Assembly (NCBI RefSeq): GCF_024298965.1
Contig: NZ_CP085193.1
Location: 2,480,001-2,544,000, forward strand
Source: Streptomyces rapamycinicus NRRL 5491
Lineage (GTDB): Bacteria; Actinomycetota; Actinomycetes; Streptomycetales; Streptomycetaceae
DNA length: 64,000 nt
Reading direction: 5' to 3'
In this document: piece after piece, positions 25,336 to 35,032 of the stretch
Layout: every line of letters begins with the position of its first letter
How positions within the stretch are numbered: the stretch's first letter is position 1
Position numbers and translations under genes: made by a program
The notes under the pieces: generated by a model
Told to the model about the DNA's origin: nothing
What the model saw: the letters and a program-made list of their open reading frames with translations, nothing else
The model's database searches: none

Positions 25336-28300
25336 CGTTTCTTCCTCCACACTGCCTCGAGTCGGTCGATCTGGTCCTGGTTGAGGTTCACCAGGGGGAG
25401 GTCGGAGGGTGTGCGGCCGCCCGCGTCCGGGCGTTCGGCATGCGCCCTGATGGCCTTCAGCACGGTGAACCAGGTCTGTGCGAGGTCGCTCACCTCCTCC
25501 TCGGTGAGCAGTCCACGAGCCCAGGACCAGTGCGCCACGAGGCACGGGCCGTCGGGGCCGTCGTACGTGACGGCGTTCAGCTCCAAGGCGTAGGGCAGCG
25601 GGGCATCGGCGTCCGCGCCCGCCATGAGCGGGCCGCTCGTACCGTCCCCGGCGGGTGTCCACGGTGCCGCGCCGCGCGGTGCGGCGATGCGGCCGAGGTA
25701 GTTGAACCGGATGTCGGGGGTCGGGAGCGCGGCGAGGCGGGGCCGGGTGCGGGGGTTGAGGTAGCGCAGCAGCCCGTAGCCGAGTCCATGGCCGGGGAGG
25801 GCCCGCAGTTGCTCCTTGACTCGCTTGACCGCACGGCCGAGCGCGGGACCGCCACGCCGGGTCTCCTCCTGGTCCACCCGGCCCGGTTCCAGCCGGACGG
25901 GATAGAGGGCGGTGAACCACCCGACGGTGCGCGAGAGGTCCACCTCCTCGGCCAAGGGGTGTGACCGGCCGTGTCCTTCCACGTCCACCACCACGGGCCC
26001 GCCGCCGGCGCCCCGGCCGTGGCGCTCCCGCCACATGCCGAGGGCCACGGCGAACGCGGCGAGCAGCACATCGTGCACACCGGCGTGGAACGCCCCGGGC
26101 ACTCGGGTCAGCAACGGCTCGGTGTCCTCACCGGGCATGGGCAACGCCATGTTTCCGGCGGTCCCGAAGGTGTCGCGGTCGCCGCCGGTCCGACCCGACA
26201 CCACGGGCCGTACACCCGCCACCACGGGCCGTACATCGGCCAGGACCCCCTCCCAGTGGCGCAGCTCCCTCTCCCGGACCTCCGTTTCCGCCTCGGCGGC
26301 CAGCAGTGCGGCCCAGCGACGGAACGACGTGCCCACTGGCTGCCACTCCACCGGTCGTTCCGCCGCCACCGCCGCCCAGGCGGCCGCCAGGTCCGGCAGC
26401 AGGACGCGCCAGGAGACACCGTCGACCGCCAGGTGGTGGATGACCAGCAGGAGCCGCCCCGGATGCCGCGCCCCGGCGTCGAAGTGCACCGCCTGCCACA
26501 TCACCCCCGCCCTCGGGTCGAGGCGGCCACGGGCGGTGGTGAACTGCTCGGCCAGCAGGCTTTCCGGGAGCCGGCCGTCCGTGGTCTCGATACGGCGCAC
26601 CCGCTGCGCGGCGCGTACCGTTCCGCCCGTCGCCACCTCGGCCGACCATGCCCCATCGAGGCGGTCCGCCAACCGCAGCCGCAGCGCGTCGTGGTGGTCG
26701 GTCATGGCCTGCAGAACGTCCGCGAGCTGTGGGGTACCGGCTCCGGCGGGTGTGGTCATCAGCATCGCCTGGCAGAAGCCGTCGACCGGGCCGCCCTGCT
26801 CACGGAGCCACTCCATGATGGGGGTCGGTGTCACCTGGCCGATCGGGACATCGGCCGCCTGGTCACGGGCCGAACCGGTCGCGGGCGTCGCCGTGTGCGC
26901 CAGCCGGGCCACCGTCTTGTGGGCGAACACGTCGGCCGGAGTGATGACCAGCCCGGCCGCTCTGGCCCGGCTGACCAGCTGGATGGTGGAGATGCTGTCG
27001 CCGCCGAGGTCGTAGAAGCCGTCCTCGGCCCCCACCCGCTCCAGGCCCAGCACCTCGGCGTACAAACGGCACAGCGTCCGTTCCACGGCCGTACGTGGCT
27101 CACGACCCGAACCAGACCCCCCGACCTCCGGCACCGGCAGGGCCCGCCGGTCCAGCTTGCCGTTCGCCGTCACGGGCAGCCGGTCCAGTACCACCCACGC
27201 CCCCGGCACCATGAACTCCGGCAACCGCCCCCGCACAAACTCCCGCACCACCCCCACATCACATGCGCCCCCAGCAGGGACCACGTACGCCACCAACCGC
27301 CGATCCCCGGGACGGTCCTCCCGCACCACCACCGCCACCTGACCCACCAACGGATGCACACCCACCGCACCCTCCACCTCACCCAACTCAATCCGAAAAC
27401 CACGCACCTTCACCTGATCATCCGCCCGGCCGACGAATTCCAGGGCCCCGTCCGACCGCCACCGCACCAGATCTCCGGTGCGATACATCCGCTCCCCCAC
27501 CCCACCGAACGGATCCGCCACAAACCGCTCCGCCGTCAACCCCGCACGCCCCACATACCCCCGCGCCAACCCCACACCCGCCACATACAACTCACCCACC
27601 ACACCCACCGGCACCAAACCCAACCCACCATCCACCACATACGCACGCATACCGGCGATCGGCCCGCCAATCGGTGCGGCGCCCTCGGCCTCGCCGTCGC
27701 ACCACCCGGCCGTCGCGTAGACCGTGGCCTCCGTCGGGCCGTAGGCGTTGAGCACCCGGCAGCCGGGCAGGGCGTCACCGATGGTGCGGGCCGCCGGGCC
27801 CGCCAGGGCCTCCCCGGCGCAGACCACGACGCCCGGGAAGTCCCGTGGTCCGATGGCCTTCGCGACCTGGGCCAGGGCCGAAGGGACGCCGCTCACCAGA
27901 CTCGCTTCCGGCCGGTGGGGCAACCGCTCCACCAGGGCCACGGCATCGTCCACGATCTCCACACGCCCACCGCACGCGAGCGGAGCGAACAGCTCGAAGG
28001 CGGACACGTCGAAACTCGCCGAGGTCGACATCATCACGTGGGAGAGGGCCCGCGTCCCCAGGGTTTCGACGGCCCACTCGATGGTGTTGACCAGGCTCTG
28101 GTGGGACACCACGACGCCCTTGGGGGTGCCGGTCGAGCCGGAGGTGTACATCACATACGCCGGATGTGATGGCCACAGCGCCGCCAGACGATCCGCGTCG
28201 GTCACCTCGCCATCTGGACGACTCGCCACCTCACGAGCGGTCTCCGGATCGTCCAGCACCACTACCGGAACATCCAACGACGGCAGCCGGTCCACCACCT

Positions 28301-30029
28301 CACCCGACGCCACCACCAGCACCGGCCCGGCATCCGCCACCATGAACCGCACCCGCTCCGCCGGATACCCGGGGTCCACCGGTACATACGCACCACCGGC
28401 CTTCAACACCGCCAGCAACACCATCACCAAATCAACCGAACGCGGCATCACCACCGCCACCAACCGCTCCGGCCCCACCCCACACCCCACCAAAAACCGC
28501 GCCAACCGATCCGACCGCGACCCCAACTCCTCATACGACAACGCCACCTCCCCGCACACCACCGCAACCGCCCCACCACACCCCAACGCCCCCGGCACCG
28601 TCCCCGACGACACCGTCCCAACCCCGCCGATCCCCCACCCCAACAACTCCTCACGCTCCGCCACCGAAACCAACGCCACGCCACCCGCACAACGCCCCGC
28701 ATCCACCACCACCGCCTCCAGCAAGGTGAGGAGGCGCCGCTGGTGGTCGGCCAGATCCTGGGGGCCGTAGAGGTCGGCGTTGCCGTTCAGGTCGATGCGG
28801 ATTCCGCCGTCGGGCCGTTCGTAGGCCATGACCGACACATCGGGGATCGGGCCGTTGGCCAGATTGTGGTGGGTGGCCCGGCATTCGCCGAACTCCAGGT
28901 CCCAGTCGAACGACATGACGTTGACCTCGGGCCCCACGAGGGCCGGAACACCCCCGGTGAGATGGAGGTCGCGGGCCAGATCCTCGCCGCGATAGCGCTG
29001 ATGCGACAAGGCCATGCGGACTTCCCGGGAAAGGCGTCGCAGCACATCGGTCCAGGTCGTCGCGGCGTTCAATTCCACGCGGAGCGGAAGTATGTTGGCC
29101 AGCGTTCCGGGAGTACGGCGGGAAATCGGGTCCTTTCGCGCCGAAACAGCGAAGCCGAGCGTGATGTCCGCTGCCCCGGTCAAGCGGTGCAGGTAAACCG
29201 CGACAACAGCGGTCAACACCACCGACCAGTGAGTCCGGGCGGCCCGCGCGGCCTCTCTGAGGCGGTCGGCCTCATCGGCTCCGATCAGGGTGGTATGGCG
29301 CAGGAAATCGCTGGGTTCGGTGCCGGGCTCGGTGGTGAGACGCGCGGCCTGGGGCGGGGAGGCAAAACGCTCCAGCCAGTACCGGCGGTCACGCTCGAAT
29401 TCCTCGGATTTCCGGTACTCGGCTTCCTGGTCGAGCAGGGCGGCCAGTGAAGAGAATGGGGACTCACCGGCGGGTTCGCCTTTGTGGAATGCCGTGTAGA
29501 GTTCGGCGACCCGGCGGGCGAAGAGCGTGCTGCCCGCGCCGTCGGTCACGATGTGGTGATATCCCTGGTACCAGACGAACCGATCCGCCGCCGTCTTGAT
29601 GAGGGCGAAGGAGAACAGCGGACCGCGCGCCAGGTCCATCGGCGTCCTGAGTTCCTCGCGCATCCACTGTTCGGCGGCGGCACGGGGGCCGGGGCCCCGG
29701 CTCAGGTCGAGGGTCCGCAGCGCCCAGTCGCCGGGCGGGCCGAGCACCTGATGGGGCACGCCGTCGATGCCGCCGTCGATGCCGCCATCATTGTCCGGGA
29801 AGCGTGCGTGCAGGGTGTCGGCCTCGGCGACGGCCCGGCGCAGCGCCGATTCGAAAAGGGCGGGGTTGAGGGGCCCGTGGATCTCGACATACTGGCCTAC
29901 TTGGAATTGCAGGCCATCCGGGTTGATGCGCTGCGCCACCCAGATCTCCCGCTGGGCAGCCGATAGCGGGTAGCGAGACCCCTGAGGATAGCGAGACCCA
30001 TTCATTCCCCCGTCTTGCACGAGCACCAC
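25332..30029 (-). CDS. NRPS module C-A-PCP-E, probable first module of the operon
   Basis: 1565 residues from the GTG at 30029. ATG at 30005 is equally possible, since neither has a well-spaced ribosome site. Domains: C at about 20-450 ([23 protein letters not shown] near 157), A at about 453-960, PCP with GGDSIST (Ser about 1010), E at about 1067-1536 ([10 protein letters not shown]), and a C-terminal donor docking tail after TPSDLP. The C domain resembles the EntF-type group, which often takes an acyl or aryl starter, so N-acylation of the first residue is possible. The A pocket read by eye is DVFSVAAVYK, close to module 4 of the next gene; I cannot name the amino acid. The E domain should supply a D residue to the D-type C domain that opens the next protein. 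The stop overlaps the next start (ATGA), implying coupled translation. Confidence 0.95.
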   Translation of the reverse strand: MVLVQDGGMNGSRYPQGSRYPLSAAQREIWVAQRINPDGLQFQVGQYVEIHGPLNPALFESALRRAVAEADTLHARFPDNDGGIDGGIDGVPHQVLGPPGDWALRTLDLSRGPGPRAAAEQWMREELRTPMDLARGPLFSFALIKTAADRFVWYQGYHHIVTDGAGSTLFARRVAELYTAFHKGEPAGESPFSSLAALLDQEAEYRKSEEFERDRRYWLERFASPPQAARLTTEPGTEPSDFLRHTTLIGADEADRLREAARAARTHWSVVLTAVVAVYLHRLTGAADITLGFAVSARKDPISRRTPGTLANILPLRVELNAATTWTDVLRRLSREVRMALSHQRYRGEDLARDLHLTGGVPALVGPEVNVMSFDWDLEFGECRATHHNLANGPIPDVSVMAYERPDGGIRIDLNGNADLYGPQDLADHQRRLLTLLEAVVVDAGRCAGGVALVSVAEREELLGWGIGGVGTVSSGTVPGALGCGGAVAVVCGEVALSYEELGSRSDRLARFLVGCGVGPERLVAVVMPRSVDLVMVLLAVLKAGGAYVPVDPGYPAERVRFMVADAGPVLVVASGEVVDRLPSLDVPVVVLDDPETAREVASRPDGEVTDADRLAALWPSHPAYVMYTSGSTGTPKGVVVSHQSLVNTIEWAVETLGTRALSHVMMSTSASFDVSAFELFAPLACGGRVEIVDDAVALVERLPHRPEASLVSGVPSALAQVAKAIGPRDFPGVVVCAGEALAGPAARTIGDALPGCRVLNAYGPTEATVYATAGWCDGEAEGAAPIGGPIAGMRAYVVDGGLGLVPVGVVGELYVAGVGLARGYVGRAGLTAERFVADPFGGVGERMYRTGDLVRWRSDGALEFVGRADDQVKVRGFRIELGEVEGAVGVHPLVGQVAVVVREDRPGDRRLVAYVVPAGGACDVGVVREFVRGRLPEFMVPGAWVVLDRLPVTANGKLDRRALPVPEVGGSGSGREPRTAVERTLCRLYAEVLGLERVGAEDGFYDLGGDSISTIQLVSRARAAGLVITPADVFAHKTVARLAHTATPATGSARDQAADVPIGQVTPTPIMEWLREQGGPVDGFCQAMLMTTPAGAGTPQLADVLQAMTDHHDALRLRLADRLDGAWSAEVATGGTVRAAQRVRRIETTDGRLPESLLAEQFTTARGRLDPRAGVMWQAVHFDAGARHPGRLLLVIHHLAVDGVSWRVLLPDLAAAWAAVAAERPVEWQPVGTSFRRWAALLAAEAETEVRERELRHWEGVLADVRPVVAGVRPVVSGRTGGDRDTFGTAGNMALPMPGEDTEPLLTRVPGAFHAGVHDVLLAAFAVALGMWRERHGRGAGGGPVVVDVEGHGRSHPLAEEVDLSRTVGWFTALYPVRLEPGRVDQEETRRGGPALGRAVKRVKEQLRALPGHGLGYGLLRYLNPRTRPRLAALPTPDIRFNYLGRIAAPRGAAPWTPAGDGTSGPLMAGADADAPLPYALELNAVTYDGPDGPCLVAHWSWARGLLTEEEVSDLAQTWFTVLKAIRAHAERPDAGGRTPSDLPLVNLNQDQIDRLEAVWRKKR
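27181..27644 (-). repeat. Repeat R5, copy in the first-module NRPS
   Basis: Partner of 15983-16446, 11198 bp away in the neighbouring gene. Confidence 0.85.
28112..28738 (-). repeat. Repeat R4, copy in the first-module NRPS
   Basis: Partner of 23385-24011, offset 4727 bp. Differences are single bases. Confidence 0.85.
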
Positions 30030-30247
30030 CCATTGCCTAATATCGGGTCACTTCCCGGGCAGCAGCGCCGAATTACTTTCGAAATACTCATGTCATTTTG
30101 CATCGGGAGTCTAACCCCGCCGCTATATCGCTACAAGAGCCGTGGACAGGCCTGGGGGGCCGAATGGCACCATCCTGCCACTCAGAAAATTCCCTTCCCG
30201 CGAACAAGGTCACGAAGACTCGTGATCCGGACATAGAGGAAGATACG
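30030..30247. promoter_or_regulatory. Divergent promoter region, NRPS operon / P450
   Basis: A 218-bp gap between divergently read genes, visibly richer in A/T than its surroundings. It should hold promoters for both directions. A small inverted repeat (TGGCA, 6 bases, TGCCA) lies near 30165-30180. I could not place -35/-10 boxes with confidence. Confidence 0.5.
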
Positions 30248-31450
30248 ATGACGGACGCTCTTCCGATTCCCACCGGTGTGCCCACCACGCGTCGGTGTCC
30301 GTTCGAACTGCCCAGCGAACTCCTGCTCCTCAGCGAACAGGGCCCGTTGAGCCGTATGCGCTATTCCGACGGCCATCTGGGATGGCTGGTCACCGGATAT
30401 TCGGCCGCTCGGCTGGTGCTCGGCGACAGCCGATTCAGCAACCGGGCCGACCTGGCCCGTATGCCGGTGGCGATTTCCTCCGAGGCCGAGCAGTCGCGGC
30501 GTGCGGTGCCGCCCGGTGTCTTCCATCGCATGGACCCGCCCGAGCACACGCGCTACCGTCGGCTGCTCACCCGCCACTTCACCGTGCGCCGCATGGACCG
30601 GCTGGTCCCGAGGATCGAGCAGTTGGCCGACGGGCGGCTGGCGGCGATGGAGCGGCAGGGGCCACCGGCCGACCTCGTGGCCGACTTCGCCATGCCGATG
30701 TCACTCGACCTCCTCACGGAGTTGCTGGGCGTACCGGACGAGGCCCGTGAGCGGTTCCGGAAGGAATCGGCGGCGCTGTTCGAACTCGACTCCGGCGCCG
30801 AGGAGATCACCCGCGCCACGCAGACGATCCACGAGCGGTTCCGCGAGCTGATCAGGCAGAAGAAGACCGGGACGGCGGAGGATCTGCTGGGGCATCTGGC
30901 CGCCGAGCCCGATCTGCCGGAGGACGAGGCCGCGACGATCGGCATGGTCATCCTCACCGCCGGCTTCGAGTCGACCGGCAACACCTTGGCCCTCGGCGCC
31001 CTCGCGCTGATGCGGAACGCCGGGCAGCTGGACGCGCTGCGGGCCGACCCGGCCGTGCTGGACTCCGCCGTGGAGGAGTTGCTGCGGTATGTCACCGTCA
31101 CCCACTTCGGGCCCATCCGCACCGCCCTGGAGGACGTCCAGGTCGGCGACGACCTGATCAGGGCCGGGGACTCGGTCACCCTCGCGCTGCCCGCGGTCAA
31201 CCGCGATCCGGAGCACTTCACGGCGCCCGACACGCTGGACGTCACCCGCCCGGCGGCCCACCACGCCGCGTTCGGCTACGGCATTCACCAGTGCCTGGGG
31301 CAGCAACTCGCCCGCTCGCTGATGCGCTGCTCGTACGCCAGACTCTTCGACCGGTTCCCCACCCTGCGGCCGGCCGTTCCGTTCGACGAAATCCATGTCC
31401 GTACGGACAAGAACACCTATGGGCTGCGCGAGCTGCCGGTGACGTGGTGA
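30248..31450 (+). CDS. Cytochrome P450
   Basis: 400 residues, the usual size for a soluble bacterial P450. The ATG at 30248 is preceded by GAGGAAG six bases upstream, so the longer in-frame extension to 30098 is rejected. Seen: I-helix AGFEST at about 238-243 (oxygen activation), K-helix EELLR (ExxR pair), and the heme loop FGYGIHQCLG with axial Cys349. The protein needs a ferredoxin and reductase from elsewhere; none is encoded here. Divergent pairing with the NRPS operon suggests it oxidises the peptide or a carrier-bound amino acid, for example by beta-hydroxylation. That role is inferred from position only. Confidence 0.93.
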   Translation: MTDALPIPTGVPTTRRCPFELPSELLLLSEQGPLSRMRYSDGHLGWLVTGYSAARLVLGDSRFSNRADLARMPVAISSEAEQSRRAVPPGVFHRMDPPEHTRYRRLLTRHFTVRRMDRLVPRIEQLADGRLAAMERQGPPADLVADFAMPMSLDLLTELLGVPDEARERFRKESAALFELDSGAEEITRATQTIHERFRELIRQKKTGTAEDLLGHLAAEPDLPEDEAATIGMVILTAGFESTGNTLALGALALMRNAGQLDALRADPAVLDSAVEELLRYVTVTHFGPIRTALEDVQVGDDLIRAGDSVTLALPAVNRDPEHFTAPDTLDVTRPAAHHAAFGYGIHQCLGQQLARSLMRCSYARLFDRFPTLRPAVPFDEIHVRTDKNTYGLRELPVTW

Positions 31451-31535
31451 GGGCAACGCCGTGATGGCAACGTGGTGAGGGGAGCGTGGTCGGGGAAGCG
31501 TGGTGAGGGCAACGTTCTCGCAACGTGGCGGAGGG
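31446..31535 (+). repeat. Imperfect tandem repeat downstream of P450
   Basis: About five degenerate copies of a unit resembling GCAACGTGGTGAGGG follow the P450 stop codon. The stretch has no coding potential and no clear hairpin. Function unknown; it may be simple slippage. Confidence 0.5.
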
Positions 31536-31598
31536 TTCGCTGGGCCGGACCTCTGACGGCTCGGTGAGCATGACCAGCATGACGGAGAGGGATCGCCC

Positions 31599-31955
31599 AT
31601 GGACCGTATCGCGCTGACACCGGCCGCGGCCGAGCTGATCCGCAAGCTGCGGGCGGATCACGGGCCGCTGATGTTCCACCAGTCGGGCGGCTGCTGCGAC
31701 GGCAGCGCGCCGATGTGCTATCCGCTCGGCGAGTTCCGTACGGGTGGATCGGACGTACTGCTCGGGGAGCTGGAGGTGGACGGGGTCGAGGAGCCGGTGG
31801 GCTTCTGGATGTCGGCCTCGCAGTTCGAGCTGTGGGCCCATACGCATCTCACGGTGGACGTGGTGCCGGGCCGCGGCAGCGGCTTCTCCCTGGAGGCGCC
31901 GGAGGGCGTGCGCTTCCTGATCCGCTCACGGCTGCTGGACGACACGGCGAGTTGA
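31599..31955 (+). CDS. DUF779 family protein
   Basis: 118 residues. ATG 31599 has a GGAGAGGGA ribosome site at good spacing. The N-terminal half carries a Cys-rich loop, GGCCDGSAPMC (about residues 33-43), typical of DUF779. In many bacteria members of this family sit beside aldehyde dehydrogenase genes, but none is found here. The biochemical role is unknown to me. It converges with the GGDEF/EAL gene across a 70-bp gap and appears unrelated to either biosynthetic cluster. Confidence 0.85.
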   Translation: MDRIALTPAAAELIRKLRADHGPLMFHQSGGCCDGSAPMCYPLGEFRTGGSDVLLGELEVDGVEEPVGFWMSASQFELWAHTHLTVDVVPGRGSGFSLEAPEGVRFLIRSRLLDDTAS

Positions 31956-32025
31956 GCACGGCGCACCGCCGGACCGGCGCGAGGGGAACACCACCTCCTC
32001 CTTGCGCCCTCGGCCGACCGGGCAC

Positions 32026-34332
32026 TCAGCTCGCGTCGGCCAGCGCCAGAGTGTGCAGCCGCTCGGGCGGGCCCGGCCGTGCGTAGTACCAGCCCTGCGC
32101 GGTGTCGCAGCCCAGCCCCCGCAGATGCTCGGCCTGTACGGCCGTCTCCACGCCCTCGACCGTCACCGCGAGGTCCAGCGTGTGCGCGAGCGAGACGATC
32201 CCCTCGACGATCTTGACGTCGACCGGATCGGCCGGGGCCCGCTGCATGCCCCGGGTGAAGGAACGGTCCAGCTTGAGCTGGGAGACCGGGAGCCGGCGCA
32301 GATACGACAGGTTGGAGTAGCCGGTGCCGAAGTCGTCCAGGGCGATGTCCACGCCGAGGTCGGCGAGTTGCCGCAGCGGCCGGAGGGCGGTCTCGTCGGC
32401 GCCGATGAGGTCGTTCTCGGTGACCTCCAGGCACAGCGCGCTGGGGCACAGCCCCGCGTTCTCCAGGACCGCCACCGTGTCGGAGACCAGCGTGGGATGG
32501 CTCAGCTGGCACGGCGAGAGATTGACGTTGACGCGCAGCGACTCGTCGTCCTCGGCGGCGTCGCGCCACTCACGCGCCTGCCGGGCCGCCTGTTCCAGGA
32601 CCCAGCGACCGAGCGGGACGATCAGCCCGGTGTCCTCGGCGAGCGGGATGAACTGATCGGGGCCGAGCACTCCGTGCAGCGGGTGCAGCCAGCGTACGAG
32701 CGCCTCGGCGCCGCGCACGGTGCCGTCGGTGAGCCGTACCAGCGGCTGGTACTCGATGAAGAACTCGCCCTTCTCCAGGGCGGAGGGCAGCCCGTTGGTG
32801 AGGCTGTGGCGGGCGATCACCCGGGCGTTGGAGTCGGCGTCGGCGATCTCGAAGCGGTTGCCGCCCGCGGCCTTGGCCCGGTACATGGTGATGTCGGCGC
32901 TGCGCAGCACCTCGGCCCGGCCGATCTCCCCGGCCCGGCCGTCGACCACGCCGATACTGGCCCGTACCCGCAGCTCACGGCCCTCGATCCGGACGGGTTC
33001 GGCGAGCGCGGCGAGCATCCGGCGGGCCAGCCCGGCGCCGTCGGCCTGTGCCGCGGGGCCGGTGACCAGGGCGAGGAACTCATCGCCGCCGACCCGGGCG
33101 AGCAGTTCGGCGGGAGCCTTCACACAGCGCTGGAGGCGTTCGGCCACGGTCTTGAGCATCCGGTCGCCGACGACGTGCCCGAGGCTGTCGTTGACGGCCT
33201 TGAAGCCGTCCAGGTCCAGGTAGCACACGCCGAACCGCTCGGCGTCGGCGTCGGCGGCCAGCACCTGGTCCAGCCGCTCCAGGAACAGGGTGCGGTTGGG
33301 CAGTCCGGTCAGCTCGTCGTGGGTGGCCTCGTAGCGCAGCCGCTCCCGGAGCAGCCGGTGCTCGGTGATGTCCTCGGCGAGGGCGAGCTGGTACTGCGGG
33401 GCGCCGCTGGAGTCGCGCAGCAGGGTGACCGTCAGATTGGTCCACAGCTCGCTGCCGTCGTCGCGGTAGTGCGGCTTCTCGATGCGGAAGTGGTCGCGCT
33501 CCCCGTTGACCAGTTCGCGGTAGAGCTCATGGGCGCCGGGGACGTCGTCGGGGTGGACGAACTCGGTGACGTTGCGGCCGGGGCGGAAGAAGTCCATCCC
33601 GCCGAACATCCTGGCCATGGCGTCGTTGACGACGAGCACCTCGCCGTCGAGTCCGGCGATGCCCACGCCGATGACCGCGCCCTCGAAGACGGCCTGGAAC
33701 TTGGCCTCGCTGGCGTGCAGCGCCTTCTCCGCCTCGGTACGGGCGGCCATCGCGGCACGCGAGATGGCCTCCTGCTCATCGCGCTCACGCTCGCGCAACT
33801 CGCGGACGAATCCGGCGGCGAGGGCGTGCTGCAGCCGCACACAGCGGGCCCGCGCCTCCTCGTCGGCCAGGGACTCGTGGGAAGGCCCATCGGCCAGGGA
33901 CTCGTGGGAAGGCTCGTCGGCCAGAGGCTCGTGAGAAGGCTCGTCGGACGGGCCTGGGAACGATTCACCGGACGGCGGGGAGAAGGTCACTCCGGGCGGC
34001 GAGCAGGACACCAGATGCGCGTCGATGACGCCCAGGATGGCGGGCAGCGCGTCGGGCTCGGTGCACTGGGCGTCCACCAGCGCGGCCCCGACCTCGTACG
34101 CGGCCTCGGTGTCGAAGGGGGAGGAGCGCAGGGCGGCGCTCAACCGGTGGGCCAGCGGCAGCAGATAGCCCTCGAACTCCTCGGCGGTCATCGTGGTGGC
34201 GGCCAGTGGGTGGACGGCCCGGCACCAGATGCCCGCGAATCGCCTCAGCGGATCGTTCTCCCTGGGGGCGGGGTGTCCGGCGGCGTCCCCGGCGCCGCGG
34301 TCACATCTCGGCCCGCCCGATTCGGAAGTCAT
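32026..34332 (-). CDS. PAS-GGDEF-EAL cyclic-di-GMP enzyme
   Basis: 768 residues from ATG 34332, which has a GGGGAGC ribosome site 8 bases upstream. The longer frame to 34524 is a shadow. Order: helical N-terminal region, a 9-residue repeat at about 128-157, a charged coiled-coil stretch at about 165-210, PAS at about 205-320, GGDEF at about 415 (VGGDEFLAL, canonical active site), EAL at about 543 (EALVRW). Both active-site motifs are intact, so the protein may make and degrade c-di-GMP, a signal that in Streptomyces acts through BldD on development. No membrane segments are evident. It resembles the Streptomyces bifunctional Cdg/Rmd proteins, but I do not assign a specific name. Confidence 0.92.
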   Translation of the reverse strand: MTSESGGPRCDRGAGDAAGHPAPRENDPLRRFAGIWCRAVHPLAATTMTAEEFEGYLLPLAHRLSAALRSSPFDTEAAYEVGAALVDAQCTEPDALPAILGVIDAHLVSCSPPGVTFSPPSGESFPGPSDEPSHEPLADEPSHESLADGPSHESLADEEARARCVRLQHALAAGFVRELRERERDEQEAISRAAMAARTEAEKALHASEAKFQAVFEGAVIGVGIAGLDGEVLVVNDAMARMFGGMDFFRPGRNVTEFVHPDDVPGAHELYRELVNGERDHFRIEKPHYRDDGSELWTNLTVTLLRDSSGAPQYQLALAEDITEHRLLRERLRYEATHDELTGLPNRTLFLERLDQVLAADADAERFGVCYLDLDGFKAVNDSLGHVVGDRMLKTVAERLQRCVKAPAELLARVGGDEFLALVTGPAAQADGAGLARRMLAALAEPVRIEGRELRVRASIGVVDGRAGEIGRAEVLRSADITMYRAKAAGGNRFEIADADSNARVIARHSLTNGLPSALEKGEFFIEYQPLVRLTDGTVRGAEALVRWLHPLHGVLGPDQFIPLAEDTGLIVPLGRWVLEQAARQAREWRDAAEDDESLRVNVNLSPCQLSHPTLVSDTVAVLENAGLCPSALCLEVTENDLIGADETALRPLRQLADLGVDIALDDFGTGYSNLSYLRRLPVSQLKLDRSFTRGMQRAPADPVDVKIVEGIVSLAHTLDLAVTVEGVETAVQAEHLRGLGCDTAQGWYYARPGPPERLHTLALADAS
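33863..33950 (-). repeat. 27-bp minisatellite in the GGDEF/EAL gene
   Basis: Three copies of a 27-bp unit (starts at 33863, 33890 and 33917) encode repeats of the nine residues LADEPSHES just upstream of the coiled coil. The unit keeps frame and probably forms a flexible acidic linker. Confidence 0.85.
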
Positions 34333-34519
34333 ATCGTGCGCTCCCCGGGGCAGTCGCCATGGGCTGTGTCCCTGTAGCCTGCCGCGTCCTCGCCTGTGGC
34401 GTCGATGTCCTCCGGCCGCCAGTCCACGTCCTGCACTTCCTTCGCCCTCTTCCGGCTTCCGGGGCCGCCCTCGGGTCGTCCGCGTCCTCGGGGAAGTGGA
34501 GCACGACGAAGAGCGGCAC
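34329..34519 (-). pseudogene. Possible small gene, frameshifted, overlapping the GGDEF/EAL start
   Basis: From GTG 34519 the frame begins PLFVVLHFPEDADDP with uniformly G/C-ending codons. Then, within about 34450-34475, the protein-like sequence moves to another frame (KEVQDVDWRPEDIDATGEDA). That frame ends at TGA 34329, overlapping the next ATG as ATGA. The two halves look like one small protein broken by a single-base indel. A base-calling error or chance are alternatives. I recognise no family. Confidence 0.3.
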
Positions 34520-34873
34520 GGCAACCCGCTGCTGAGGCGAGATTACTGATCAACCGTTCGATGAGGAAAGGAAAAACGGAAAAGTTCAATCCGGATCCGA
34601 TCATGGAGACGGGCGCCGCCGGGGGCTGTCAAGCACCTGTCAGGGGCATCTGCCAGCGGCCCGAACCCCGCGCTGACCTCGGCCCTCCACAGGGCGGGCC
34701 TTTGAAAGCGCCTCGGCGAAACCCGTTCGGGAGACCCGTTCTGGTGGTGCGCCAACCCCCGGCGTGAGCAGTCGAATTAGGAAATCCATCACGTCCGCCG
34801 CGCTTGAACGTCACACCGGGATCTCCGCGGCCGAGGCAGTGGAGACCCGGCCGTACACCCGCTCCCCGCGCCC

Positions 34874-34891
34874 CACGGATCGAAATCCGTG
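34874..34891. promoter_or_regulatory. Perfect inverted repeat upstream of PucR gene
   Basis: CACGGAT-CGAA-ATCCGTG: 7-bp arms with a 4-base loop, about 140 bp before the PucR start. It could be an operator for self-regulation or a small RNA hairpin. It is followed by CCTTTT on the + strand, so a weak terminator is also possible. Confidence 0.4.
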
Positions 34892-34955
34892 CAGCCTTTT
34901 CGCCCTCATGCGGTGAATTGCCATGAATAGGGGTACTCGGCCGCCGGATCTCCAC

Positions 34956-34990
34956 AAGGAGGCGCCCCCAAGGAGGCCCCACAAGGAGGC
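34956..34990 (+). repeat. Three AAGGAGGC motifs in 35 bp
   Basis: Perfect copies of AAGGAGGC at 34956, 34970 and 34983, each a near-ideal ribosome-binding sequence. None is followed by a start codon at usable spacing; the PucR ATG at 35033 has its own CGGAGTG site. Confidence 0.7.
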
Positions 34991-35032
34991 ACGACGACGC
35001 ACGGGACGCATAAGGACGCACGGAGTGACCGC

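Larger units (their letters stand above)
34520..35032. other. Intergenic region between divergent regulators
   Basis: No convincing gene on either strand. It contains an A/T-richer stretch at about 34536-34612, likely promoter DNA for the minus-strand gene, plus a hairpin at 34874-34891 and a triple AAGGAGGC motif at 34956-34990, both listed separately. Confidence 0.5.

Noticed and set aside
6835..26034. Extension of the five-module NRPS to a start at 26034
   Set aside because: The extra 233 residues are Arg/Gly/Pro-rich out-of-frame translation of the upstream E domain. The ATGA junction at 25332-25335 with a strong ribosome site gives the real start.
6835..30029. Mannopeptimycin-type or another known hexapeptide assignment
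   Set aside because: Module count alone is not evidence. Only the terminal glycine pocket is recognisable, and its position does not match the known peptides I considered.
31956..32025. Terminator between the DUF779 and GGDEF/EAL genes
   Set aside because: Only a short weak dyad (four to six bases with almost no loop) is visible, not enough to call.
34396..34767. Small + strand frame in the regulator intergenic region
   Set aside because: There is no ribosome site, codon use is not G/C-ending, and composition is Arg/Pro-rich shadow type.
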